Source: Palsa-892 sp035556215 (lineage in GTDB: Bacteria; Pseudomonadota; Alphaproteobacteria; Rhizobiales; Xanthobacteraceae). Taken from it: DNA of 64,000 bases. The stretch is taken from the NCBI GenBank assembly GCA_035556215.1, contig DATMFI010000039.1, forward strand, positions 1-64,000. Direction: 5' to 3'. The notes under the pieces are model-generated. The model saw only the letters and a list, made by a program, of their open reading frames with translations. It was not told the DNA's origin and ran no database searches. Positions 1-7,724 of this stretch are shown here, piece after piece (within the stretch, counting starts at the first letter, position 1; the number at the start of each line of letters is the position of its first letter). A program made the position numbers and the translations under genes.

Positions 1-1089
1 CGAGTGCGTGTAGTCCCAGTGCGCCTCCGGCACCGGGTTCAGCCACACCGCATGCGGATAGGTGCGCGTAAGGCGCTGCATCCACACCGCGCCCGCCTCC
101 TCGTTCATGTGCTCGACCGAGCCGCCCGGCTGCATGATCTCGTAAGGACTCATCGAGGCGTCGCCGACGAAAATGAGTTTGTAGTCGTGCGGATAAGTGT
201 GCAGCACGTCCCAGGTCGGCGTCGTCTCGTTATGGCGGCGCGCATTGGTCTTCCACACGCGCTCGTAGGGGCAGTTGTGGAAGTAGAAATATTCGAGATG
301 CTTGAACTCGGTGCGCGCGGCCGAGAACAGCTCCTCGCAAAGCTGGATGTGCCAGTCCATCGAGCCGCCGATGTCGAACAGCAAAAGCACCTTGACGGCG
401 TTGCGGCGCTCCGGGCGAAGCTGCAGATCGAGCCAGCCTTTCTCGGCCGTGGCGCGGATGGTGTTGTCGAGGTCGAGCTCCTCCGCCGCGCCGGTGCGCG
501 CGAATTTGCGAAGGCGCCTGAGCGCCACCTTGATGTTGCGCGTGCCAAGCTCGACGTCGCCGTCGAGATCCTTGAACTCGCGCTTGTCCCACACCTTGAT
601 CGCGCGCTGATGGCGGCTCCTGTCCTGGCCGATGCGCACGCCTTCGGGGTTGTAGCCATAGGCGCCGAACGGCGATGTGCCCGCGGTGCCGATCCATTTC
701 GAGCCGCCCTGATGGCGGCCTTTCTGCTCGGCAAGACGCTTGGCCAGCGTCTCCATGATCTTGTCCCAGCCGCCGAGCGACTGGATCTTCTCCATCTCTT
801 CTTTCGTGAGATATTTTTCGGCGAGCTTCTTCAGCCACTCTTCGGGAATCCGGACCGCGCCCTCGTCGCCGGTGACGCTCTCGATGCCCTTGAACACCGT
901 GCCGAACACGCGGTCGAACTTGTCGAGGTTGCGCTCGTCCTTCACCAGCGCCGCGCGCGCGAAATAATAGAAGTCCTCGATTTTGTACGAGGCGACGTTC
1001 TTCTCCATGCCCTCCATGAGCGTGAGATATTCGCGCACGGTAACGGGCAGGCCCGCGGCTTTCAGCTCGTGGAAGAAGTGGGTGAACAT
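1..1089 (-). CDS. VWA domain protein, CoxE-like (partial, runs off left edge)
   Basis: The reading frame is open from ATG at 1089 to the window edge (363 codons, no stop), so the C-terminus is missing. A von Willebrand A fold is indicated by the MIDAS metal site DIGGS at about residues 239-243 and a later GDASMSP segment near 308. The region before it is charged and helical, as in CoxE/YeaD-type VWA proteins. In that family these proteins usually work with a MoxR-type AAA ATPase in metal insertion or complex assembly; any such partner would lie outside the window. It follows the alpha/beta hydrolase on the same strand with a palindromic repeat between them. The family call is firm; the substrate is unknown. 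Confidence 0.8.
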   Translation of the reverse strand, partial: MFTHFFHELKAAGLPVTVREYLTLMEGMEKNVASYKIEDFYYFARAALVKDERNLDKFDRVFGTVFKGIESVTGDEGAVRIPEEWLKKLAEKYLTKEEMEKIQSLGGWDKIMETLAKRLAEQKGRHQGGSKWIGTAGTSPFGAYGYNPEGVRIGQDRSRHQRAIKVWDKREFKDLDGDVELGTRNIKVALRRLRKFARTGAAEELDLDNTIRATAEKGWLDLQLRPERRNAVKVLLLFDIGGSMDWHIQLCEELFSAARTEFKHLEYFYFHNCPYERVWKTNARRHNETTPTWDVLHTYPHDYKLIFVGDASMSPYEIMQPGGSVEHMNEEAGAVWMQRLTRTYPHAVWLNPVPEAHWDYTHS

Positions 1090-1118
1090 GGGATCATCCT
1101 CAGACAGATATTACCTGT

Positions 1119-1143
1119 CATGGCCGGGCTTGTCCCGGCTATG
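1119..1143. repeat. Extragenic palindrome (REP-like)
   Basis: Ten-base arms (1119-1128 and 1134-1143) with a single G-T mismatch flank a 5-base loop; the core is GCCGGG-CTTGT-CCCGGC. It lies in the 64-bp gap between two minus-strand genes and has no T-run, so it is not a classical terminator. From memory, near-identical palindromes recur between genes in Bradyrhizobium relatives, where false ORFs through them read MAGLVPA; the same peptide is readable here on the plus strand. Confidence 0.6.
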
Positions 1144-1153
1144 GAAGAAAGAC

Positions 1154-1858
1154 TTATCCCGCCGCCTTCGCCACCTCGTCCAGAATCTTCATCAACTCTT
1201 CCGGCACCGTGACGTGCGGCGAGTGCGAGGCGTCCATCTCGTAAATCTTCCAGCCCTCGCGCTTGCCCTTCTCCATGAACGGCCGGAACGGATCGCCCGC
1301 CATGTGTTTCTTCGCGTAGATGAAGGTGCGCGGCAGCGTCAGCGGGCCGTTGTGATAATGGAATTTCTGCTCGTAAGTCTGGATCGGCTGCGGCGTGCGG
1401 CGCTCGGCGAGCCACGCTTTATCTTCCGGCGAAGTGTCGTCCGGCGGATTGCCCGGCATCACTTTCCAGCCGTCCACCGCATTCTTGCGCTGCGCTTCGC
1501 GGCGTTCGTTGGTGGAGTAGTCGTGCGAGGACTTGCCCTCTTCCGGCGCATAGGCGTCGAGATAGACGAGATGCTTGATCCGATCGCGCGCGCGATCGGC
1601 AACGCCCGTCGCGACCATGCCGCCATAGGAATGGCCGAGCAAAATCACATCGCGCAGATCCTCGTAAAACAGCACGCGCAGCATGTCCTCGATATTCGAC
1701 TCAAGGTCGATATCCTTGTGCGCGAGATGCGCGTGCTGCCCCATGCCGATATAGGTCGGCGTCACCAGCCGGTGGCCGCGCGCGATCATCAGGGGGTGCA
1801 TCTTCTTCCACACCCAGCCCGCCGACCACGAGCCATGCGCGACGAGAAACGTGCTCAT
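1154..1858 (-). CDS. Alpha/beta hydrolase, esterase-like
   Basis: A 234-residue single-domain hydrolase. An N-terminal HGS (residues 8-10) can form the oxyanion hole, and the nucleophile elbow GHSYGG (75-80) places the catalytic serine at 77. D101 or a later acidic residue and H212 or H215 near the C-terminus complete a plausible triad. Layout and length resemble the plant methyl-esterase/EstC-like group acting on small esters. No signal peptide is visible, so it is probably cytoplasmic. It sits between a small lipoprotein and the VWA gene, all on the minus strand. The fold is secure, but the substrate cannot be read from the sequence. Confidence 0.85.
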   Translation of the reverse strand: MSTFLVAHGSWSAGWVWKKMHPLMIARGHRLVTPTYIGMGQHAHLAHKDIDLESNIEDMLRVLFYEDLRDVILLGHSYGGMVATGVADRARDRIKHLVYLDAYAPEEGKSSHDYSTNERREAQRKNAVDGWKVMPGNPPDDTSPEDKAWLAERRTPQPIQTYEQKFHYHNGPLTLPRTFIYAKKHMAGDPFRPFMEKGKREGWKIYEMDASHSPHVTVPEELMKILDEVAKAAG

Positions 1859-1870
1859 GATTTGCTGTCT

Positions 1871-2221
1871 CTACTGGTTTTGTCTTTTCTTCGTGCGCAC
1901 ACCGGGCGGCGGCTCATCGCTCATCGCGGCGGCCAAGCCCGGAGGCGGCGGCGTGCCGGGCGGCTCACACACGAACACCAGCCGGCCGCCGGCTTCCGCC
2001 GGCCGCGAGGTGACGCGCATCTGGCTGTTGTACTGGGCGCAATGCGCCTGCGCCGCGGCGACTTGTTCCTGCTCGCTCGTCACCGCTTGGGGCACGATGC
2101 CGCCGGTATTGTTGCCGATGATCGTCTTGTCGGCCGATTTGTAGAACGAGAAGCTGCTGCAGCCGCCGCTCGCCAGCGACATGAGCGTCGCCACAACCCC
2201 GAAGCTCACCCAACGCAACAT
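1871..2221 (-). CDS. Small proline-rich lipoprotein, hypothetical
   Basis: I place the start at ATG 2221 because AGGAG lies six bases upstream; an ATG two codons earlier overlaps that site. The 116-residue product opens with a hydrophobic signal and a weak lipobox (ASGGC), suggesting export and lipidation. The mature part contains a Q/A-rich helix and ends in a proline-rich, basic tail (PPPPG, KKRQNQ). No enzymatic motif is visible. It ends 12 bp before the hydrolase start on the same strand. It is a conserved-looking envelope protein of unknown function. Confidence 0.6.
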   Translation of the reverse strand: MLRWVSFGVVATLMSLASGGCSSFSFYKSADKTIIGNNTGGIVPQAVTSEQEQVAAAQAHCAQYNSQMRVTSRPAEAGGRLVFVCEPPGTPPPPGLAAAMSDEPPPGVRTKKRQNQ

Positions 2222-2347
2222 CCGCATCTCCTGGCCCGCTTTTGTCCGCTCGCCGCTCCCCCGTTTTGATATTACGGCAAAGCGGCGAATGCAAAAATAG
2301 CGCCGGCGACTTTCGCCGCGCTGCGAAAAGCCGCGCGGCAAGCGCCG

Positions 2348-3379
2348 TCACTTCACGCCGAGCTTCTTGTGCAGGCTCGTCGAGGTCGTCGTGTACTGGA
2401 AGCTGATGCGCTTGTCGGGATTGACGATCTTCGCCGCCGCCTGCGCCATCAGCGCCGCTTCGTGGAAGCCCGACAAAATCAGTTTCAGCTTGCCGGGATA
2501 CGTGTTGATGTCGCCGATCGCGAAGATGCCCGGCTGGCTGGTCTGGAATTTCTCGGTATCGACTTCCACAAGACCGTTGTTGAGCTTGAGCCCCCACTCG
2601 CCGACCGGGCCCAGCTTCATGGTCAGCCCGAAGAACGGCAGGAGCGTGTCGCACTCGATCGGGAAGGTCGATCCGTCGTCCTTGCGCGCGATGACGCGCG
2701 TGAGCTGGCCGTTCTCGCCCTCCAGCGCATGCAACTGCCCAAGCTCGAACCTGATTTTGCCTTCGGCTTCGAGCGCGCGCATCTTGAGCACGCTGTCGGG
2801 CGCCGCGCGGAATTCCGGCCGGCGATGCAAGAGCGTCAGCGACTTCGCGACAGGCTGCAGGTTCAGCGTCCAGTCGAGCGCGCTATCGCCGCCGCCGGCG
2901 ATCAGGATGTTCTTGCCGCGGAACGCCTCCATCTTGCGCACGAGATAGAAGACGGACTTGTTCTCGTATTGCTCGAGGCCCGCGAGCGGCGGCTTCTTCG
3001 ACTCGAACGAGCCGCCGCCGGCCGCGATCACCACCACCTTGCATTCGAACTTCTGGCCAAGCTCCGTCGTGATCCGGAAACCGCCGTCGAGCTTTTCGAG
3101 CTTCTCGACGCGCTCGCCAAGATGAAAGCGCGGCTCGAACGGCTTGATCTGCTCGAGCAGTTTCCCGACAAGCTGATCGCCCGTAATCATCGGCCAGGCC
3201 GGAATGTCGTAGATCGGCTTTTCCGGATAAAGCTCGCTGCACTGGCCGCCCGGCTTCGTCATGATGTCGAGGACATGCGCCTTGAGGTCGAGCAGCCCAA
3301 GCTCGAACACGGCGAACAGGCCCACGGGCCCCGCCCCAATGATGACGGCGTCGGTTTTGATGATGTCGGTATCGCTCAT
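2348..3379 (-). CDS. Ferredoxin--NADP reductase, thioredoxin-reductase-like
   Basis: A 343-residue flavoprotein with two dinucleotide folds: FAD-binding GAGPVG at 15-20 and NADPH-binding GGGDSALD at 162-169. It ends with the FAIGD motif that contacts FAD. The redox CxxC of thioredoxin reductase is absent, which with the C-terminal extension identifies the TrxR-like ferredoxin-NADP+ reductase group known from Bacillus, Chlorobium and Rhodopseudomonas. It shuttles electrons between NADPH and ferredoxin or flavodoxin in the cytoplasm. A 2Fe-2S ferredoxin is encoded 3.6 kb away (6969-7289), though a partnership is only inference. Confidence 0.92.
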   Translation of the reverse strand: MSDTDIIKTDAVIIGAGPVGLFAVFELGLLDLKAHVLDIMTKPGGQCSELYPEKPIYDIPAWPMITGDQLVGKLLEQIKPFEPRFHLGERVEKLEKLDGGFRITTELGQKFECKVVVIAAGGGSFESKKPPLAGLEQYENKSVFYLVRKMEAFRGKNILIAGGGDSALDWTLNLQPVAKSLTLLHRRPEFRAAPDSVLKMRALEAEGKIRFELGQLHALEGENGQLTRVIARKDDGSTFPIECDTLLPFFGLTMKLGPVGEWGLKLNNGLVEVDTEKFQTSQPGIFAIGDINTYPGKLKLILSGFHEAALMAQAAAKIVNPDKRISFQYTTTSTSLHKKLGVK

Positions 3380-3493
3380 TTCAGACCTTCTTTTTGCGGC
3401 TCTTCTTAGCGGCTTGCGGCCGTTTTTTGCACCTCGACGGGCGGCTTAGGCCGCTGTCTTAAGCCCTCGGCGGCGAAAAGGGGCTTTATTTTT

Positions 3494-3508
3494 GTTCTTG
3501 TTATGTTC
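3494..3508 (+). promoter_or_regulatory. LexA-binding SOS box
   Basis: The sequence is an exact GTTC-N7-GTTC direct repeat (GTTC at 3494-3497 and at 3505-3508), the known alphaproteobacterial LexA operator. It lies 46 bp upstream of the favoured polymerase start, where it can cover the promoter. It strongly suggests damage-inducible expression of the downstream Y-family polymerase. Confidence 0.8.
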
Positions 3509-3554
3509 TAATTCCCTCGCTATGGTCGCCGCCCCCAAAGGGAATCTGTTTTCA

Positions 3555-4802
3555 ATGCCTTGCGGCCCTTATCTGATCATCGACTTCAACTCGTATTTCG
3601 CGAGTGTCGAGCAGCAGGAAAATCCCCGGCTGCGCGGCAAGCCGGTTGCCGTTGTCCCCGCCGACACCGACACCACCTGCGCCATCGCCGCAAGCTACGA
3701 AGCCAAAGCCTTTGGCGTGAAGACCGGCACGCGCATCTATGAGGCCAAGCGCATGTGCCCCGGCCTCATCCTCGTTCCCGCCCGGCACGACCTTTATGTC
3801 GAGTATCACGCACGCTGGCTCGAAGAAGTGAACAATCACCTGCCCGTGCTGCGCGAGATGTCGATCGACGAAGCCTGCTTCAAGATGATCGGCAACGAGT
3901 GCGAGGAGAAGAACGCCGTCGCCATCGCCCAGCGCATGAAGGACGGCATTCGCAAGAATGTCGGCGACTGCCTGCGGACTTCGATCGGCATCGCGCCGAC
4001 GCTGCTGCTCGCCAAGATCGCCTCGAATTTGCAGAAGCCGGACGGCCTCACCGTACTGCGCATGGAAGACCTGCCGGGACCGCTGCTCGGCCTCAAGCTG
4101 ATCGACCTCACCGGCATCGGCCGCAACATGGAGGCGCATCTCATCAACGCCGGCATCACTTCGGTGGCCGATCTCTGGGCGCTCAACCCGCAGCAGGCGC
4201 GCGGCATCTGGGGTTCGGTGAGCGGCGAGCGTTTCTGGTACGAGCTGCACGGCATCGAAATGCCGCTGCTCGATCACCAGCGCCGTTCGATCGGTCACTC
4301 GCGCGTGCTCGATCCGGAAATGCGGGTGCCGAAAAAGTCGCGCCTCGTCGCCCGCGCTTTGACGCTCAAAGCCGCGACAAGGTTGCGGCGCTACGGCCTT
4401 GCCGCCGGCACCTTCGGCATTTCGCTCCGCCCGATCAACGGGCCGCGCTTCTCGGCCGAAGTGCGGCTGCCGCCGACGCAGGACTCTTTCGCCCTGCTGA
4501 CCGAGCTTGACCGCATGTGGCGCGATTTCGCCGCCACCTACCCGCCGCACACGCGGCTTTTGAAAACCTCGGTGTTTCTCTCGCGGCTCTATCCGGTCGA
4601 GTCCCGCATGGAAGATCTCTTCATCGAGCGCAAGAACGGCAAGTCGCGCGGGGAAAGCCTGTGGGACGCCGTCGACCGGCTCGGCAAGCGTTACGGCAAG
4701 GATGCGGTCTCGCTCGGCTCGCAGCGCGATCTTTCGCTGCAATATCTCGGCGCCAAGATCGCCTTCACGCGCGTGCCGGACAGGGAGGAGTTCAAGGAGT
4801 AG
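3555..4802 (+). CDS. Y-family DNA polymerase (DinB/UmuC-like)
   Basis: A 415-residue translesion polymerase of the IMS family. The first catalytic aspartate is in DFNSYFA (D10) and the second acidic pair in SIDEA (D105, E106). A helix-hairpin-helix-like segment (LTGIG) follows near 200, then the little-finger domain. I chose ATG 3555 because the fold begins only a few residues later; ATG 3522 is possible but has no ribosome site and crowds the SOS box. The gene stands alone, without lexA, imuA or dnaE2. The C-terminal QRDLSL might be a degenerate beta-clamp motif. Relatives are often mislabelled ImpB. Expect error-prone bypass synthesis under SOS control. Confidence 0.9.
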   Translation: MPCGPYLIIDFNSYFASVEQQENPRLRGKPVAVVPADTDTTCAIAASYEAKAFGVKTGTRIYEAKRMCPGLILVPARHDLYVEYHARWLEEVNNHLPVLREMSIDEACFKMIGNECEEKNAVAIAQRMKDGIRKNVGDCLRTSIGIAPTLLLAKIASNLQKPDGLTVLRMEDLPGPLLGLKLIDLTGIGRNMEAHLINAGITSVADLWALNPQQARGIWGSVSGERFWYELHGIEMPLLDHQRRSIGHSRVLDPEMRVPKKSRLVARALTLKAATRLRRYGLAAGTFGISLRPINGPRFSAEVRLPPTQDSFALLTELDRMWRDFAATYPPHTRLLKTSVFLSRLYPVESRMEDLFIERKNGKSRGESLWDAVDRLGKRYGKDAVSLGSQRDLSLQYLGAKIAFTRVPDREEFKE

Positions 4803-4816
4803 ATCGCTCGAGAATT

Positions 4817-5452
4817 CTACTTCACCCCAAACGCCTTCGCTTCCAGCTCGTCGTGCAGCCGCTCGACTTCCGCCTGCAGCGCCGCGATCTTCTGGTCGCG
4901 CTGGGCGAGCGCCATCGCGACATCGGCGGCCTCGAAACGCTGCGGAATGTGTTGCGAGCAATTGACGTCCCACGCCGCGACCCTGAACAGAATGACCTGC
5001 TCCGGCCGCGCCTTGTAGCCTTCGGGCATCAGCTTCGCCTGCAGATCGGCGTCGCCCTCGATCACGTGCGCCTCGCCCCAGATCTTCACCCGGCGGCGAT
5101 GCTCGTAATCCATCAGGAACAGATAGGCTTTCGGGTTCTCCGCGAGATTGCCCTGCGTGATGAATTGCCGGTTGCCCCTGAAATCCGCGAACGCGATCGT
5201 GTTCTCGTCGATGACATGCAGAAAGCCCGCCGGTCCGCCGCGATGCTGGATGTAAGGCTGGCCCTCGCTATTGGCGGTGGCGAGATAAACGCTGATCTGC
5301 GCCTCGATGAAGCCTTTCAGGTCTTCGCTGATCGCCGTCTGCCAGCCGCGCTCCTCGGCATGGTGATAGGCCTCACGCGAGCCCTTGCGTTCCTGAATCG
5401 CTTTCACCATCGGGGTGAAAGCGACATCGCTCGGATAAACATGCGCGCTCAT
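4817..5452 (-). CDS. Pyridoxamine 5'-phosphate oxidase-family flavoprotein
   Basis: A 211-residue FMN-binding split-barrel protein: residues about 45-150 carry the beta-rich core with TANSEGQPYIQHRGG and FADFRGNRQF, typical of PNPOx-like proteins. The last 30 residues form a heptad-like helix (IAALQAEVERL) that may mediate dimerisation. AAGGAGG stands six bases before the ATG. It is co-directional with the NTF2-like gene just upstream (24-bp gap), and both diverge from a LysR gene, so they are probably its target operon. True PNPOx activity is not assured; many such proteins are oxidases or reductases of other substrates. Confidence 0.85.
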   Translation of the reverse strand: MSAHVYPSDVAFTPMVKAIQERKGSREAYHHAEERGWQTAISEDLKGFIEAQISVYLATANSEGQPYIQHRGGPAGFLHVIDENTIAFADFRGNRQFITQGNLAENPKAYLFLMDYEHRRRVKIWGEAHVIEGDADLQAKLMPEGYKARPEQVILFRVAAWDVNCSQHIPQRFEAADVAMALAQRDQKIAALQAEVERLHDELEAKAFGVK

Positions 5453-5476
5453 GCGAACCTCCTTCGAGGCTTCTGA

Positions 5477-5944
5477 CTAAAGCCCCATCTCGGTCAGCGA
5501 CGGATGATCGTCGGGCCGCCGCCCGAGCGGCCAGTGGAACTTGCGCTCGCTCTCCTTGATCGGCAGATCGTTGATGCTGGCGTGGCGCAAGCGCATCAGG
5601 CCATGCTCGTCGAACTCCCAGTTCTCGTTGCCGTAGCTGCGGAACCAATGGCCCGCGTCGTCGTGCCACTCGTAGGCGAAGCGCACGGCAATGCGATTGC
5701 CGGCGAATGACCAGACTTCTTTCGTCAGCCGGTAGTCGAGTTCCTTGTTCCATTTGCGCGTCAGGAACGCCTCGATCTCGGCGCGGCCGTTGATGAACTC
5801 GGCACGATTCCGCCAGCGGCTGTCCACGGTATAGGCGAGCGCGACGCGCTTGGGATCGCGCGAATTCCACGCATCCTCCGCGCCGCGCACTTTCTGGGCG
5901 GCGGTTTCGGCGGTGAACGGCGGCAGCGGCGGACGGCTTTCCAT
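5477..5944 (-). CDS. NTF2-like protein, DUF1348 type
   Basis: This 155-residue protein has the SnoaL/NTF2 cone fold: an N-terminal helix (AEDAWNSRDPKRVALAYT), an SRWRNR segment, then strands with W-rich motifs (FAYEWHDDAGHW). It closely fits the DUF1348 family, which has no assigned reaction. ATG 5944 is preferred because GGGGG precedes it at a good distance; two upstream in-frame ATGs lack this. First gene of a two-gene unit with the PNPOx-like flavoprotein, divergent from LysR. Possible roles are binding or isomerising a small aromatic or lactone substrate, but that is speculation. Confidence 0.8.
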   Translation of the reverse strand: MESRPPLPPFTAETAAQKVRGAEDAWNSRDPKRVALAYTVDSRWRNRAEFINGRAEIEAFLTRKWNKELDYRLTKEVWSFAGNRIAVRFAYEWHDDAGHWFRSYGNENWEFDEHGLMRLRHASINDLPIKESERKFHWPLGRRPDDHPSLTEMGL

Positions 5945-5977
5945 GGATTTCCCCCTCATTCGGAACAGCAAGGCCTG

Positions 5978-6019
5978 TAATCTAGGGGCTTCCACGAATG
6001 GTCAGTATTCCCTAGTTTA
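5978..6019. promoter_or_regulatory. Inverted repeat in LysR divergent promoter
   Basis: TAATCTAGGG (5978-5987) and CCCTAGTTTA (6010-6019) are inverted copies with one mismatch over ten bases, separated by 22 bp. They sit in the 108-bp gap between the NTF2-like gene and the LysR gene. Position and symmetry fit a LysR recognition or activation site, although the arms do not match the T-N11-A core exactly. Confidence 0.5.
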
Positions 6020-6052
6020 GCAACGCAACATTCCAAAAAACGAGAGGATACC

Positions 6053-6955
6053 ATGGACCGCCTCGCCGCCATGACGACGCTTCTTGCGGTGACCGAGGGC
6101 GGCAGCCTGTCGGCGGCCTCGCGTGCGCTCGGCATGCCGCTCGCGACCGTGAGCCGCAAGGTTTCGGAGCTGGAGGCGCACCTCAAGACCAAGCTCCTGA
6201 TCCGCACCAGCCGCCGCCTCGCGCTCACCGACGCCGGACGCTCTTATCTCGCCGCCTGCAAGCGTATCCTCGAAGACGTCGATGAAGCCGAGCGCGCGGC
6301 CGCCGGCGAATATTCCGCGCCGCGCGGCGAGCTTGTCATCACCGCACCCGTCGTCTTCGGCCGCCTGCATGTGCTGCCGATCGTCAATCAGTTCCTGAAA
6401 GCATTTCCCGAGATCGATATCCGCCTGATGCTCGCCGACCGCATCTTCAATCTCTACGAGGTCGATATCGATCTTGCGGTGCGCATTGGCGAGTTGCCGG
6501 ACTCAAACCTGATTGCGACCAAAATCGGCGCGATCCGCCAGGCCGTCTGCGGCAGCCCCGCCTATTTCAAGGAACACGGCACGCCGAAAACGCCGCGCGA
6601 TCTTGGCAAGCTGCAATGCGTGATCTTCGACGGGCTGATGTCGCTGCAGGACTGGAAGTTCGCCGTGAACGGCAAGCCGCTTTCCGTGCCGATTCGCCCG
6701 CGGCTGATGGTGAATAACGCGGAAGCTGCCGTTGAAGCCGCCGCCGCATCTGTCGGCGTGACACGCGTGCTGTCCTATCAGGCGGCCGACGCGCTGCGCT
6801 CGGGCAAACTCATTCGCGTGTTGAAGAAGTTCGAGCCCGCCGCCTCGCCCGCCAATCTTGTCTATGCCGGACAAGGCAGATTGCCGCTCAAGCTCCGGGC
6901 TTTCATCGACTTTGCCGCGCCGCGCCTGCGCGAGCGGCTCGCCAGATTAGATTAG
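6053..6955 (+). CDS. LysR-family transcriptional regulator
   Basis: A 300-residue regulator with an N-terminal winged helix-turn-helix (GSLSAASRALGMPLATVSRK, about residues 17-36) and a C-terminal periplasmic-binding-like effector domain from about 90. The sequence style (SRKVSELE, LLIRTSRRLALTDAG) is that of the AaeR/CrgA-like subgroup. GAGAGGA precedes the ATG. It diverges from the NTF2-like/PNPOx pair, and a ten-base inverted repeat lies in the shared promoter, so local autoregulation and control of that pair are likely. The effector is unknown. Confidence 0.9.
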   Translation: MDRLAAMTTLLAVTEGGSLSAASRALGMPLATVSRKVSELEAHLKTKLLIRTSRRLALTDAGRSYLAACKRILEDVDEAERAAAGEYSAPRGELVITAPVVFGRLHVLPIVNQFLKAFPEIDIRLMLADRIFNLYEVDIDLAVRIGELPDSNLIATKIGAIRQAVCGSPAYFKEHGTPKTPRDLGKLQCVIFDGLMSLQDWKFAVNGKPLSVPIRPRLMVNNAEAAVEAAAASVGVTRVLSYQAADALRSGKLIRVLKKFEPAASPANLVYAGQGRLPLKLRAFIDFAAPRLRERLARLD

Positions 6956-6968
6956 ACTTGAAACCGAA

Positions 6969-7289
6969 TTAGCCCTGCCGCTCGGGCGTATGGATGACGA
7001 TACCGTCGAAGCCGTCTTCCATTTTGATCTGGCAGGAAAGCCGCGAATTCGGCCGCACGTCGAAGGCAAAATCGAGCATGTCCTCTTCCATCGGCGAAGG
7101 CTTGCCGACCTTCTCCATCCATCCCTCGCCGACATGCACATGGCAGGTCGCGCACGAACAGGCGCCGCCGCATTCGGCGACGATGCCGGGGATGCCGTTC
7201 TTGACGGCATTTTCCATCACGGTCGTGCCGGTGGGAGCCTCGACGGTCTGCTGATTGCCGTCGTGGTCGATGAAGATGATTTTGGGCAT
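6969..7289 (-). CDS. 2Fe-2S ferredoxin, adrenodoxin type
   Basis: The 106-residue protein carries the plant/vertebrate-type 2Fe-2S ligands C40-x5-C46-x2-C49 and C86; an extra cysteine (C44) lies inside the first loop. GEGWMEKVG and MLDFAF are characteristic of the adrenodoxin/FdxB branch, which serves iron-sulfur assembly or cytochrome P450s. It is not in an isc or P450 operon here. The TrxR-like reductase at 2348-3379 is a possible electron donor by proximity only. The gene ends 13 bp from the convergent LysR gene. Confidence 0.92.
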   Translation of the reverse strand: MPKIIFIDHDGNQQTVEAPTGTTVMENAVKNGIPGIVAECGGACSCATCHVHVGEGWMEKVGKPSPMEEDMLDFAFDVRPNSRLSCQIKMEDGFDGIVIHTPERQG

Positions 7290-7400
7290 GAAAACTGCGG
7301 CTCAGAAAAGTTCCAGAGACGCTTCCTATATAGGGTGGAGCTTCGCGCCGCAAACCCTCATGCCCTCATCATTTTTTCCGATAGCCCTGCGCTACCGCCG

Positions 7401-7655
7401 TTATCTGGCGGGCGGCGCATCGGGAAAGGTCGGCCCGGTGCTGGTCGAGATTGCCGGCCCTGCCAGGGTCTCCTTGATAGGCCTCGTCCTCTCGCCGGCC
7501 GTTTTCATGACCTGGCCGTTCGGGGTCTGTTGCAGCCCCGGCACCTGGTCCTGGCTCTCCACCGGCTGAACGGGAACCAGCGCGCTATCTTCCTGCGCCA
7601 TCAGTGGCGGAGCCATAAGCAGGCTGGCAATTGCGGCGATGATCATTGATTTCAT
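7401..7655 (-). CDS. Small secreted protein, hypothetical
   Basis: ATG 7655 is chosen because GGAG sits six bases upstream; the reading frame could also open at 7667. The 84-residue product begins with a classical signal peptide (KSMIIAAIASLLMAPPLMA) and a likely cut after LMA. The mature part of about 60 residues is rich in Q, P, T and V, has no cysteine and no recognisable domain. It lies between the ferredoxin and the SDR gene on the same strand. It is probably a periplasmic protein whose function I cannot assign. Confidence 0.55.
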   Translation of the reverse strand: MKSMIIAAIASLLMAPPLMAQEDSALVPVQPVESQDQVPGLQQTPNGQVMKTAGERTRPIKETLAGPAISTSTGPTFPDAPPAR

Positions 7656-7724
7656 GACCTTCTCCATCCGTATCCCGGCCGGATAACGAATGAAGGGCCT
7701 CCGCTGTTCCTTCGCGGGCCGCGC

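Noticed and set aside
3492..3554. Upstream extension of the Y-family polymerase
   Set aside because: The TTG at 3492 lies at the SOS box itself and the ATG at 3522 has no ribosome site; the added residues match nothing in the family.
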